Assembly (NCBI GenBank): GCA_038363005.1
Contig: JBBQBI010000027.1
Span: 1-58,920, forward strand
Source of the DNA: JAKOWB01 sp038363005
Lineage (GTDB): Bacteria; Pseudomonadota; Alphaproteobacteria; Kiloniellales; JACOMY01
Direction of reading: 5' to 3'
Length of the DNA stretch: 58,920 nt
This document shows positions 30,379 to 38,427 of the stretch, piece by piece. The number at the start of each line of letters is the position of its first letter. Position 1 is the stretch's first letter. The notes beneath the pieces were generated by a model, which was given only the letters and a program-made list of their open reading frames with translations, made no database searches and had not been told where the DNA came from. A program made the position numbers and the translations under genes.

Positions 30379-31194
30379 ATGCCGCTCTCGCTCGACGACC
30401 TCGTTGCCCAGATCCCCGACGGCTGCACCCTGGCAGTCTGTCCGGACTACTCCGGCGTCGCCATGGCGGCGACCCGCGCGCTGATCCGGCGTGGCGCGCG
30501 CGATCTCACGCTGGTCACGCTGCCGACCTCCTCGCTGCAGGCCGACCTTTTGATCGGTGCTGGCTGCCTCAGGGCCATTGAGACCTCGGCCGTGGCGCTG
30601 GGCGAGGCCGGCGCCGGGCCGCGCTTCGCCGCCGCCGCCAAGGCCGGCAGCCTGACGATCCGCGACGCGACCTGCCCAGCGATACACGCCGCCCTGCAGG
30701 CCAGCGAGAAGGGCGTGCCCTTCCTGCCGCTGCGCGGCGTCATCGGCTCCGACCTGATCAAGCAGCGGCCGGACTGGAGGGTGATCGATAATCCGCTGGG
30801 CAGTGGCGGCGACCCGCTGCTGCTGGTGCCGGCGATCCGGCCCGACATCGCGCTGTTCCACGCGCCCTTCGCCGACGAAGCCGGCAACGTCTGGGTCGGC
30901 CGGCGGCGCGAGCTCTTCACCCTGGCGCATGCCTCGGCCGGCAGCTTGGTGACGGTGGAGGAGATCCGTCCTGGCAACCTGCTGGATGACGAGACCCTGG
31001 CGCCGGCCACCATCACCAGCCTCTACATCCAAGGCATTGCTGGGGCGCCCAGGGGCGCCTGGCCGCTGAAGTTCGGCGAGCGCTATGCCGAGGATCAGGC
31101 GCACCTGGCCGAGTACCTGCGCCTCGCGGCGACCGCTGAGGGCTTCCAGCAGTATCTGGAGCGCTGGGTGCTGGGACCCGAGGGCCATCGATGA
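30379..31194 (+). CDS. CoA-transferase family I, subunit A
   Basis: A 271-residue protein of the two-subunit acid CoA-transferase family (glutaconate/3-oxoadipate type). It starts with LDDLVAQIPDGCTLAVCPDY, has TLVTLPTSSLQADLLIGAGC and later LFHAPFADEAGNVWVGRRRE. The catalytic Glu of this enzyme class lies on the B subunit. It overlaps the B gene by 4 bases. After protocatechuate cleavage a 3-oxoadipate CoA-transferase would be needed, so that role is possible, but the sequence could equally serve another acid. No GGG-rich CoA motif as in PcaI is evident. Confidence 0.85.
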   Translation: MPLSLDDLVAQIPDGCTLAVCPDYSGVAMAATRALIRRGARDLTLVTLPTSSLQADLLIGAGCLRAIETSAVALGEAGAGPRFAAAAKAGSLTIRDATCPAIHAALQASEKGVPFLPLRGVIGSDLIKQRPDWRVIDNPLGSGGDPLLLVPAIRPDIALFHAPFADEAGNVWVGRRRELFTLAHASAGSLVTVEEIRPGNLLDDETLAPATITSLYIQGIAGAPRGAWPLKFGERYAEDQAHLAEYLRLAATAEGFQQYLERWVLGPEGHR

Positions 31195-31913
31195 GCACTC
31201 TGGCGCCCGAAATCTATCTGATCGAGACGGTGCGCCGGCTGCTCGACGGCACGCACCATGTCGCCATCGGCGCCAACTCGCCGATGCCGGCGGCGGCGGC
31301 GCTGCTGGCACGGCGCCTGGGGACCGGTGCGGCGCGGGTGTCGATGCAGCAGTTCCCGCAGTTCAGCAGCTTCACCGATGGCGGGCGGGAGCTCTTCGAC
31401 CTGGCCGGGCAGGGGCGGCTGGATGCCTTCTTCCTGTCGGGCGCGCAGATCGACGGGCGGGGCAACATCAACCTGGTGGCGGTCGGCGACTACGCGGCGC
31501 CCAAGGCGCGCTTTCCCGGCTCCTGGGGCTCGGCCTACCTCTATTTCGCGGTGCCGCGCGTGATCCTGTTCCGCAGCGAGCATTCGCGCCGCTCGCTGGT
31601 CGAGCGGGTCGACTTCATCTCGGCGCCGGGTAGCAGCCCGCCGGGGGTCTGGCGCCGTGGCGGTCCGGTGGCGCTGGTCACGCCGCTCTGCGCCTTCGCC
31701 TTCCGCGACGGCGGCTTCCACCTGGCCTCGATCCATCCCGGGCATACGCTGGAGGAGGTGCTGGACCAGACCGCCTTTGACTTCGCGCGGCCTGAGAAGG
31801 TGCCCTTTACAGCGGCGCCGGACGACACGACGCTGCGCCTGCTGCGCGACGCAGTCGCCCCGGAACTGGCGGCGCTTTATCCGCATTTCCATGCCAAGCT
31901 GTTCGGGTGCTAG
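31191..31913 (+). CDS. CoA-transferase family I, subunit B
   Basis: A 240-residue partner of the preceding gene, starting inside its stop (ATGA overlap). Visible segments are IGANSPMPAAAALLARRLG, DAFFLSGAQIDGRGNINLVA, GSWGSAYLYFAVPRVILFRS and FISAPGSSPP. The SGAQID stretch corresponds to the region that in related IpdB/GctB subunits holds the active site, with Gln-Ile-Asp where a Glu is usual in GctB. It should form an alpha2beta2 enzyme with subunit A. The substrate is not known. Confidence 0.85.
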   Translation: MSTLAPEIYLIETVRRLLDGTHHVAIGANSPMPAAAALLARRLGTGAARVSMQQFPQFSSFTDGGRELFDLAGQGRLDAFFLSGAQIDGRGNINLVAVGDYAAPKARFPGSWGSAYLYFAVPRVILFRSEHSRRSLVERVDFISAPGSSPPGVWRRGGPVALVTPLCAFAFRDGGFHLASIHPGHTLEEVLDQTAFDFARPEKVPFTAAPDDTTLRLLRDAVAPELAALYPHFHAKLFGC

Positions 31914-31957
31914 GTCGCCCGCGCACCTTCCCACCGAACAATCCAGGACAGGATCCC

Positions 31958-32515
31958 ATGACCGACCCGGCGCTGACCCGCCTGCTGGCCAGGCAGGAAA
32001 TCGAGGACCGCATGCTGTGCTACGCCCGCGCTGTGGACCGGCGCGACTGGCCGACGATGCGCGCGACCTTCCATGCAGACGCCGAGATTCATCACGGCGA
32101 CCATCGGGGCGACGTCGAGGGACTGGTCAGCCTGATCATGGGCCGCCAGAGCGGCATCACGGTGTCGCTGCATCTGCTGACCAATTGCCTGGTGGAGTTC
32201 GTCGCCGCGGACCATGCCCTGGTCGAGACCTACCTGTTGGCGCACCAGTGGCTGGACGAGGCCGCTGCTGTCGCGCGCGGGCTGGCGCCCCGGCCGGGCG
32301 GCGCCGGGGTGACGCGCGAGAGCTGGGGCCGCTATCTCGACGAGTTCACGCTGCGCGACGGGGCCTGGCGGGTGCAGCGCCGGCAGACGCTTTTCGAATC
32401 GCTGGTCGACCGCCCGGGTGACGGCCGCAGCGGCCCGCCAGCACATTGGTTGCAGCCGCAGGCCGATGCGACCGACCCGCTGCTGCTGGCGCGCGCCCGG
32501 CTCGGTTTGGGCTAG
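31958..32515 (+). CDS. NTF2/SnoaL-like domain protein
   Basis: A 185-residue protein of the SnoaL_4 type. It starts DPALTRLLARQEIEDRMLCY ARAVDRRDW, the usual beginning of aromatic-dioxygenase small-subunit-like and SnoaL proteins, and has FHADAEIHHGDHRG and YLDEFTLRDGAWRVQRRQT. The His/Asp residues in the pocket would allow a hydratase, isomerase or non-catalytic binding role. AGGACAGGAT precedes the ATG. As last gene of the quinate/CoA-transferase run it may process an intermediate; this is not proven. Confidence 0.82.
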   Translation: MTDPALTRLLARQEIEDRMLCYARAVDRRDWPTMRATFHADAEIHHGDHRGDVEGLVSLIMGRQSGITVSLHLLTNCLVEFVAADHALVETYLLAHQWLDEAAAVARGLAPRPGGAGVTRESWGRYLDEFTLRDGAWRVQRRQTLFESLVDRPGDGRSGPPAHWLQPQADATDPLLLARARLGLG

Positions 32516-32518
32516 CCT

Positions 32519-33577
32519 CTAGAACACCGGCGCCGCGCCGATCACCTTGCCGTCGGCGCCGATGTGGATCAGGCGGAAGGAGCTGGTGCCGCCGAAGACC
32601 GAGCCGTCGGGGGCGAAGGCGAAGCCCTTGAAGTACTCCGGCCAGCCGGGGATCTCGTTCACCGTGATGGGCGCTGCGGCGCCGCTCGCCAGGGTCAGGA
32701 TGCCGCCGGTGCGCAGCGAGCCCAGCGCCATGCGGTCCTGACCTGGCGCCACGCCGACGCCGTAGTTGTAGCTGGACGGCCCCTGGAACATGCCGACGAT
32801 GCTGCCGTCGGCGGCGAGCGCCACGTTCTCGTTGCCATAGACGACGAACCAGGCCTGCTTGCCGTCAAAGGCGCCGGTCAGGCTGCTCGAGTTGCTGTAC
32901 CAGGACTTGACGCGGCCGGTCTCGGCGCCGCTGGCGTCGAGCACCAGGACCTCGGCGGCGTAGCCGTCGTGCTGCTGCTTGAAGGTGTCCTTCTCCACGC
33001 CCTTCAGGTCCTTCGGCGTGTCGGTCTTGGTCTCGCCCTCGTCCTTGAACTGCTTGCTGATGGCGATGAAGCCGCCGGCGTCGGGGCGGGTGGCGATGGC
33101 GCTCATCTCGCCCTTGACGATGGCCTCGGTCTTCACGCTGCCGTCGGCCAGCGCGACCACGGTCAGCGGCATGACCATGCCGGCGTCGGTGCGCTGCGAC
33201 TTGCCCAGAATGACCAGGGCGTCGGCCGCCGCGGCATGGGTCACCAGGGCGACCTTCGGCAGCGTCGCCTTGACCGTCCAGTCGGCGGTGGAGAGCAGCA
33301 GCACCTCGTCGTCCAGGGTGAAGACCGCCAGGGTCTTGCCGTCGGCGCTGTACCACATCTCCAGCGGATTGGTGCCGAGGTAGATGCGCTGGGCGACCTC
33401 CAGGGTCGCGGCGTCGACCAGGTAGAACGCGTGGTTGTCGCCGGCTGCCGCCACGGTGGTGCCGTCGGGCGAAACCGCCAGCGCACCCAGCGCACCCTTG
33501 GGCGTCGCCGCCTCGCCGGACGGCGCCAGCAGCGCCAGACTTAGGATCGCGGCCGTGGCCAAAAGTACCTGTCGCAT
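32519..33577 (-). CDS. Periplasmic beta-propeller (YVTN/WD40-like) protein
   Basis: A 352-residue protein with a signal peptide (MRQVLLATAAILSLALLAP) followed by repeated strands such as LAVSPDGTTVAAAGDNHAF, MWYSADGKTLAVFTLDDEVL and FKGFAFAPDGSVFGGTSS, which indicate a six- or seven-bladed propeller. No heme, metal or catalytic motif is visible. It is convergent with the preceding gene, 3 bases apart, and monocistronic. Role unknown. Confidence 0.8.
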   Translation of the reverse strand: MRQVLLATAAILSLALLAPSGEAATPKGALGALAVSPDGTTVAAAGDNHAFYLVDAATLEVAQRIYLGTNPLEMWYSADGKTLAVFTLDDEVLLLSTADWTVKATLPKVALVTHAAAADALVILGKSQRTDAGMVMPLTVVALADGSVKTEAIVKGEMSAIATRPDAGGFIAISKQFKDEGETKTDTPKDLKGVEKDTFKQQHDGYAAEVLVLDASGAETGRVKSWYSNSSSLTGAFDGKQAWFVVYGNENVALAADGSIVGMFQGPSSYNYGVGVAPGQDRMALGSLRTGGILTLASGAAAPITVNEIPGWPEYFKGFAFAPDGSVFGGTSSFRLIHIGADGKVIGAAPVF

Positions 33578-33767
33578 GAATCACCGTCCTCTCACTGCGG
33601 GTGGCCGCCGGTCGGCCCTTCTGCCCATAAGGATAGTGGGGGTGATGCGACCGCGCTGCCAAGGATTCACGACGATTTTGCAAGACAGCCTGCTGTTGCG
33701 GGACGCTGGCGCCGGCCGGCCAAGGGGGCCAAGGTGCGGCCTCCCATCACCGGACCAGGAGTCCCCC

Positions 33768-34274
33768 ATGTCGCTCTCCCTGCATCAGATTTCCGTGCCC
33801 GTGCTCCAGCGCCAGCTCAAAAGCCTGCAGGCCTGCCTGGACAAGGGCGAGGCCGATGCCACCGCCCGCAAGATCGATCCCACGGTGTTCCTCACCGCCC
33901 GGCTGGCGCCTGACATGTTCAGCCTGACCCGCCAAGTACAGCTGGCGTCCGACTTCGCCAAGGGCACCGGCGCCCGACTGGCCGCCGTCGAGGCGCCGAA
34001 GTACGAGGACACGGAGACCACCTTCGCCGAGCTGCGTGCCCGCATTGCCAAGACCCAGGACTTCCTGGCTTCGATCAAGCCGGCGCAGATCGACGGCGGC
34101 GAGGCGCGCGAGATCGAGCTGACCATCGCCAAGCAGCCCAAGACGCTGTCGGCGGTGGCCTTCCTGCTGACCTATGCCTTCCCGCACTTCTTCTTTCACG
34201 TGACCACGGCCTACGACATCCTGCGCGCCCAGGGCGTGGCGCTCAGCAAGGCCGACTTCATGGGCGGCTTCTGA
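33768..34274 (+). CDS. DUF1993 family protein
   Basis: A 168-residue soluble protein starting MSLSLHQISVPVLQRQLKSL, with ARLAPDMFSLTRQVQLASDF and LPHFFFHVTTAYDILRAQGV-like C-terminal residues (FPHFFFHVTTAYDILR). This matches DUF1993, a four-helix family related to DinB-like proteins. Conserved His and Asp could hold a metal. The gene is isolated between divergent and convergent neighbours. No role can be assigned. Confidence 0.88.
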   Translation: MSLSLHQISVPVLQRQLKSLQACLDKGEADATARKIDPTVFLTARLAPDMFSLTRQVQLASDFAKGTGARLAAVEAPKYEDTETTFAELRARIAKTQDFLASIKPAQIDGGEAREIELTIAKQPKTLSAVAFLLTYAFPHFFFHVTTAYDILRAQGVALSKADFMGGF

Positions 34275-34281
34275 CGGTTTG

Positions 34282-34590
34282 CTAGGGCGGCGAGGCCAGC
34301 GGCGGCAGCCCGAAGTGCGCCCGGGCGATGCCGCAGGCCTCGTCGCCCGGCTCGCAATCGCGGCAGACCTGGGGGCGCACCTCATAGACGGCACAGGCGG
34401 TCGCCTGGCCGACACTGCCGACCAGCGCGCTGCAACGCGCGCCGTTGCAGCGCATGCGCCCGGCCGTGAGATCGAAGAAGCGTGACGGGATGCTCTCCAG
34501 CGTCGCCTCGCTCTCCAGCGTCGCTCGGGGCCAGTCGGCGGAAAAGGCGCAGCAGGCGCCGCAGCTCTGGCAGGGCGAGGGCCTTTGCAT
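34282..34590 (-). CDS. YkgJ-type cysteine cluster protein
   Basis: A 102-residue protein with CQSCGACCAFS at the N-terminus, then RCNGARCSAL and CAVYEVRPQVCRDCEPGDEAC, the cysteine arrangement of the YkgJ/UPF0153 zinc- or iron-cluster family. The ATG at 34590 is chosen because the conserved Cys motif begins six residues later. Function of the family is unclear. It lies 7 bases from the stop of the convergent DUF1993 gene and 49 bases downstream of the Gfa gene on the same strand. Confidence 0.85.
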   Translation of the reverse strand: MQRPSPCQSCGACCAFSADWPRATLESEATLESIPSRFFDLTAGRMRCNGARCSALVGSVGQATACAVYEVRPQVCRDCEPGDEACGIARAHFGLPPLASPP

Positions 34591-34639
34591 CGGGTGCCAC
34601 GCGGCGGCGGCGGGCGCGTCCCGCCACCGCCGGTTTGGC

Positions 34640-35218
34640 TCAGCCAGCCAGCTTGCCGCTGGCCTTGGCCACGTGGGTGGCGATGGCATCCATCAGCGGC
34701 GGCGACAGGCAGTCATAGGGCTCCAGCCCCAGGTTGCGCAGGCGCGTGCGGATGCCGCCCATCTTGGCCGGCGCTACGCCGGACTCGATGGCCGAGGACA
34801 CGAAGGCGGCGAACTCCGGCGCCGCCCAGCCCTTCTCCTTCGACAGCTCGGGATGCACGAAGTCCAGGCCGTAGAAGGGGTGCGCCTTGTTCTCGATGCG
34901 CCCGTACATATGCACGCCGCAGCTGCCGCAGGCATGGCGCTGAATGGTGGCCTTGTCGTCGACGACCTTCAGCTTGTCGCCGTTCGCGGTGACCGCGACC
35001 TTGTCGCGCGACACAACGGCGACGACCGAGAAGGCGGCGCCAGCGGGCTTCCAGCACTTGGTGCAGCCGCAGGCGTGGTTGTGCGCCACCTGGGCGCCGA
35101 TCTTCACCGTCACCGGCTTGTCCTTGCAGTGACAGGTGAGGGTACCGCCAGCGAAATCCTTCGACCCTGGCGTCACGCCGCCGTCGACCGATGGATGGAT
35201 CGAAACCGTGTCGGGCAT
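34640..35218 (-). CDS. gfa: S-(hydroxymethyl)glutathione synthase
   Basis: A 192-residue GFA-family protein. Zinc-binding motifs are LTCHCKDKP, HACGCTKCWKP and RHACGSCGVHMYG, as in the Paracoccus enzyme of nearly the same length. It speeds condensation of formaldehyde with glutathione, the first step of the glutathione route that ends in formate, which the FdhABC complex of this window could then oxidise. AGGAGGAAAC-type bases precede the ATG at 35218. The other genes of the pathway (flhA/adhC, fghA) are not in the window. Confidence 0.93.
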   Translation of the reverse strand: MPDTVSIHPSVDGGVTPGSKDFAGGTLTCHCKDKPVTVKIGAQVAHNHACGCTKCWKPAGAAFSVVAVVSRDKVAVTANGDKLKVVDDKATIQRHACGSCGVHMYGRIENKAHPFYGLDFVHPELSKEKGWAAPEFAAFVSSAIESGVAPAKMGGIRTRLRNLGLEPYDCLSPPLMDAIATHVAKASGKLAG

Positions 35219-35365
35219 GCTTGTTTCCTCCTGGGTAGCCTTGCCGTTCCGCGAGTGCGGCCGGCCCGGTCGCCGCCGCCCTCGTGGGGGTCGGCCGTCG
35301 CGCCGGGAACCTGGATGATAGGACTTTGCCGCGGCAGGCGCCAAACGCGCCGGCGCGGGGGCTGC

Positions 35366-35791
35366 TCAGCGTTCCAGGTTTTCCTCGGCCAGGTCGCGCC
35401 GCTGCTCCAGGTTGAAGCGGTTGTCGTAGATCGGCCGCCCGCCGGTCGTCGGCCCCTGGTACTGCACGAAGAACATGGTGCCGCCGGTCTTGGTCGAGAG
35501 GTCGTGCTCGAAGTGCGGATCGGGATGGAAGACCATGGTGCCGGGACCGTGCAGCTTGCCGCCGATCTCGAACTCACCCTCCAGGATGTACCAGACCTGG
35601 GCGAAGTCGTGCTTGTGGAAGGGGTGGTGCGCGCCGGGTTCATAGCGCACCAGCCCGGCGTTGGGCTCGCTCGGGCGCTCCGGGCGGGGGTGGAAGATCA
35701 TCTTGCTCGACTGGCCGGGAAAGCGAAGCGTCTCCCAGGGCCGCTCGTCGACGTGGACGTACTCTGGCGCGTTGTGCTTCGGCTCGCTCAT
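35366..35791 (-). CDS. Cupin-domain protein
   Basis: A 141-residue single cupin. Motif 1 is PGAHHPFHKHDFAQVWYILE GE and motif 2 PGTMVFHPDPHFEHD, giving the usual His/His/Glu/His metal site. It may be an oxygenase, isomerase or sensor; the substrate is unknown. The ATG at 35791 has GGGAGGG upstream and is preferred to one further 15 bases back. It lies downstream of an XRE-cupin regulator on the same strand, with a TTGCA-N5-TGCAA dyad just before the start, so the two probably form a regulated pair. Confidence 0.85.
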   Translation of the reverse strand: MSEPKHNAPEYVHVDERPWETLRFPGQSSKMIFHPRPERPSEPNAGLVRYEPGAHHPFHKHDFAQVWYILEGEFEIGGKLHGPGTMVFHPDPHFEHDLSTKTGGTMFFVQYQGPTTGGRPIYDNRFNLEQRRDLAEENLER

Positions 35792-35805
35792 GGTGCCCTC
35801 CCGCA

Positions 35806-35820
35806 TTGCATCAACTGCAA
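35806..35820. promoter_or_regulatory. TTGCA-N5-TGCAA dyad before the cupin gene
   Basis: TTGCATCAACTGCAA is a perfect 5+5 inverted repeat with a 5-base spacer, 15 bases before the cupin ATG. A further GATGCAA at 35833 repeats the half-site, and CTTGC-N6-GCAAG lies at 35868-35883. The cluster in 94 bases suggests an operator for the neighbouring XRE-cupin regulator. Unproven. Confidence 0.45.
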
Positions 35821-35885
35821 TTATCCTGAGCAGATGCAACGCCTGTCCTGGCTGCTTGTCAAGGCAACTTGCGCCAGGTGCAAGC

Positions 35886-36548
35886 TCAAGCCTTGCGGCC
35901 GCGCCGTGGCGGCGGCGCCTCGCGCTTGGCCAGCGCCGGGTGCAGCGGTGCCTGGTCGGCGGCCGCGGCGCCGGCCGCGTCGCGCGCCAGCACCATCAGG
36001 GTGCGCGCCGGGCGCGAGCCCAGGCTTTCGGCCGCGTGCGGCTGGCGCGAATCGAACAGCAGGCAGTCGCCGGTGCCCAGCAGCAGCTCCTCGTCGCCCA
36101 GGCTGAAGCGCAGCCGGCCGGAAATGACGTAGAGCAGCTCGTAGCCCGGGTGGGTCAGCCAGGAGTCCGGCGTGCTGCCCAGGTAGGTCACCAGCAGGGC
36201 GTTCAGTGGCGCCGCCTTCAGCGCGGCGCTGAGCGGGCGGTACTCGTAGCCGTGAGCCGTGGTGGTCGGCAGCTCGGCGACATCGCGTGCCCGGGTCAGG
36301 GCATAGGGTGGCGAGGTCCCGGCGTTCTCGGCGCCGGTGAAGATCTCGCCCAGGCCGACCCCCAGCCGCGCCGCCAGGGTCACCAGGTTCGCCACGGTGG
36401 TGGCGACCTGGCCCCGCTCGATACGTGACAGCAGCGCTTCGGAGATGCCGGCCTGCCGGGCCAGGGCGCGCAGGGTCAGGCCCCGTGCGGTGCGATGGGC
36501 ACGCAAGCGGCGCCCGATCTCACGCGCCACGCCGTCGCTGTCCTGCAT
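35886..36548 (-). CDS. XRE-family regulator with C-terminal cupin domain
   Basis: A 220-residue regulator. Residues ~10-65 are an XRE helix-turn-helix (RRLRAHRTARGLTLRALARQ, ISEALLSRIERGQVATTVAN). Residues ~120-195 are a cupin (SWLTHPGYELLYVISGRLRF, LGTGDCLLFDSRQPHAAES) that should bind the effector. The C-terminus is a basic tail. This architecture is common for repressors of catabolic genes for amines or small acids. The start at 36548 begins MQDSDGVAREIG; the frame upstream overlaps the globin gene and is not used. It is transcribed towards the cupin gene. Confidence 0.92.
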   Translation of the reverse strand: MQDSDGVAREIGRRLRAHRTARGLTLRALARQAGISEALLSRIERGQVATTVANLVTLAARLGVGLGEIFTGAENAGTSPPYALTRARDVAELPTTTAHGYEYRPLSAALKAAPLNALLVTYLGSTPDSWLTHPGYELLYVISGRLRFSLGDEELLLGTGDCLLFDSRQPHAAESLGSRPARTLMVLARDAAGAAAADQAPLHPALAKREAPPPRRGRKA

Positions 36549-36615
36549 TCCTGGCCCTCCCCGGTGGCCCAGCGAACGGTGCGGGGCGGCGCTGGGCAAG
36601 TCAACGCCGGCCGCA

Positions 36616-37062
36616 TCATGCCGCCGTGACCAGCGGCAGGGCGTCGGCCAGCTTGCCGGCGGCGGCGCCCGCCTGCATGGCCGTCGCCACCGCGTCATAG
36701 GTCGCCGCCCAGGCGTCGCGCAGCGCCGGCGTGAAGGCCGCGCCGAAGGCCGCCGCCAGGGTGTCGAGCAGCGCCTGGCCGACGGCGGCATAGTGCGCCG
36801 GTTCGACGCCATAGCTGGCGTGGCGCCGGCCCAGGTCGGTCAGCAGCGGACCGAGCTGCTCCGGACAGTCCAGCTTGGCCACCGCCAGGCCCAGCGCCTG
36901 CATCAGCAGGCGGCCCTGGTCCTCCAGGTGGCGGCGGAACAGCGGCCGCATCGCCGGATAGAGCGTGAAGAGGCGGTCGTAGAACTGGCGGGCGGCTGGC
37001 ACGGCGGCCGGGGCCAGGGTAGCGAAGCTGTCGCGCACCAGGGCGATCTGCTGCGGGGTCAT
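36616..37062 (-). CDS. Single-domain globin (hemin-receptor/flavohemoglobin type)
   Basis: A 148-residue globin. It starts MTPQQIALVRDSFATLAPAA, has the CD-corner region FYDRLFTLYPAMRPLFRRHL and the proximal His in GRRHASYGVEPAHYAAVG. There is no reductase domain, so it needs an external electron donor. Likely roles are oxygen or nitric-oxide handling. The downstream regulator gene is 67 bases away and may be cotranscribed. Confidence 0.9.
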   Translation of the reverse strand: MTPQQIALVRDSFATLAPAAVPAARQFYDRLFTLYPAMRPLFRRHLEDQGRLLMQALGLAVAKLDCPEQLGPLLTDLGRRHASYGVEPAHYAAVGQALLDTLAAAFGAAFTPALRDAWAATYDAVATAMQAGAAAGKLADALPLVTAA

Positions 37063-37092
37063 GGTGGTCTCCTGTCAGGTCAAGGGTTGCTG

Positions 37093-37293
37093 TCAGATGC
37101 CGAGCGGCCGGCGCTGCGGCGCCCGGTGCTGTGGCGGGCGGTGGCCCAAGCGTGCGACGAGCGCGCGCAGCGCCTGGCCGACGCGCCGGAAGGCGCCGCG
37201 GATCGCCTGGTCGCGCAGCAGGCGGGCCTGCTGCTCATAGGCGGCGAAGTCGATGTCGAGGGACGGCTGGGTGGGGGCGTCGGGGCGGTTCAT
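37093..37293 (-). CDS. Small RSP_7527-like protein
   Basis: A 66-residue protein starting MNRPDAPTQPSLDIDFAAYE QQARLLRDQAI, similar to the small alphaproteobacterial RSP_7527 type, then a basic amphipathic helix FRRVGQALRALVARLGHR and a Pro/Arg-rich tail. The part around LRALVARL also recalls DUF1127. It lies 30 bases upstream of the globin gene on the same strand and is divergent from the LysR gene, with which it shares a 119-base promoter region. Function unknown. Confidence 0.6.
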   Translation of the reverse strand: MNRPDAPTQPSLDIDFAAYEQQARLLRDQAIRGAFRRVGQALRALVARLGHRPPQHRAPQRRPLGI

Positions 37294-37346
37294 GTCGCGG
37301 TGTCCTTGCTGTCTGTGCCGGCCGGGGCGGCTGGCGTGGGCAGAGC

Positions 37347-37375
37347 TGTAGACGTCGCGATAATTCATGTATAAT
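37347..37375 (+). promoter_or_regulatory. Promoter of the LysR gene
   Basis: A perfect -10 hexamer TATAAT (37370-37375) lies 38 bases before the LysR ATG; a weak TGTAGA sits 17 bases upstream. The AT-rich stretch 37360-37395 stands out in this GC-rich DNA and likely also holds the divergent promoter and a LysR binding site. Confidence 0.55.
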
Positions 37376-37412
37376 GACTAATACTAGAGTTAACGTTCTG
37401 TTGGAGTGAACG

Positions 37413-38339
37413 ATGGAGCTGCGTGACCTGCAGGTCTTCCGCACCGTGGTCGAGGCTGGTGGCGTGATCCGTGCCGCCGAGCGGCTGCACCGCGTGCAGT
37501 CCAACGTCACCGCCCGCATCCGCAAGCTGGAGGAGGAGCTAGGCGTCGACCTGTTCCTGCGCGAGGGGCGCGGCCTGCGCCTCACCGCCTCGGGCCAGCT
37601 GCTGCTCGACTATGCCCGCCGCCTGCTGGCGCTGGCCGAGCAGGCGAAGGACGCGGTGCAGGCCGACACGCCGCGCGGCGTGCTGCGGCTGGGCGCCATG
37701 GAAAGCGCCGCCGCGGTACGCCTGCCGCGGCCCTTGAGCGAGTTTCACCAGCGCTACCCGGACGCGGCGATCGAGCTGCACAGCGGCCCGCCGCGCCAGC
37801 TGACGGCGCAGGTGCTGGCCGGCGAGCTCGACGCCGCGCTGGTGCTGGAGCCGGTGCAGGACGCGCGCCTGATGGTGCTGTCCTGCTTCGAGGAGCCGCT
37901 GGTCATCGTCGCCGCCGCGGACCACCCGCGCATCGACCGGCCGGGCGACGTGCGCACCCGCACGCTGCTGGCCTTCCATCCCGGCTGCCCGCACCGCGAC
38001 CGGCTGGAACGCTGGTTCAGCGGCGCCGGGGTGCCGCCCGAGCGCCTGGTGGAAGTCGCCTCCTACCACGCCATCCTGGGCTGCGCGGCCGCCGGCATGG
38101 GCGTGGCGCTGATGCCGGCCAGCGTATTGGACTCCTTCGCCGAGCGCGGCCGGATTTCAGTGCATGCGCTGGGCGGCGAGTTCGCCACCACCCGCACGGC
38201 GATGATCTGGCGCCACGAGGCGACCTCGCCGGCGATCCGCGCCTTCGCTGAACTGCTGACCACGCCGGTGCCGACGGAGCCGCCGGCGGCGCGGGCGGCG
38301 GTCGGGCGCACGCCGCGCCGGCGCCAGCGCGCGGCCTGA
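37413..38339 (+). CDS. LysR-family transcriptional regulator
   Basis: A 308-residue LTTR. The N-terminal wHTH is ELRDLQVFRTVVEAGGVIRA, RLHRVQSNVTARIRKLEEEL, and the effector-binding domain runs from about residue 90 (GVLRLGAMESAAAVRLPRPL) to 290. QSNVTARI in place of the usual QSAVSRxI is found in the subgroup close to GltR/YeiE-like regulators. It is divergent from the small RSP_7527-like/globin unit and 88 bases upstream of a TauD-type dioxygenase gene, either of which could be its target. Confidence 0.94.
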   Translation: MELRDLQVFRTVVEAGGVIRAAERLHRVQSNVTARIRKLEEELGVDLFLREGRGLRLTASGQLLLDYARRLLALAEQAKDAVQADTPRGVLRLGAMESAAAVRLPRPLSEFHQRYPDAAIELHSGPPRQLTAQVLAGELDAALVLEPVQDARLMVLSCFEEPLVIVAAADHPRIDRPGDVRTRTLLAFHPGCPHRDRLERWFSGAGVPPERLVEVASYHAILGCAAAGMGVALMPASVLDSFAERGRISVHALGGEFATTRTAMIWRHEATSPAIRAFAELLTTPVPTEPPAARAAVGRTPRRRQRAA

Positions 38340-38427
38340 CGGCGGCGCCGGTCTGCCCCGCCCTGGCGGCGGCTTGTGGTGCCGGCCGCGGGATGTCGAT
38401 CATGTGGCGAAAACCTAGGAGAGGCCC

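Noticed and set aside
36549..36812. N-terminal extension of the XRE-cupin regulator
   Set aside because: It overlaps the globin gene in another frame and has Arg/Pro-rich shadow composition; the XRE domain starts at 36548.
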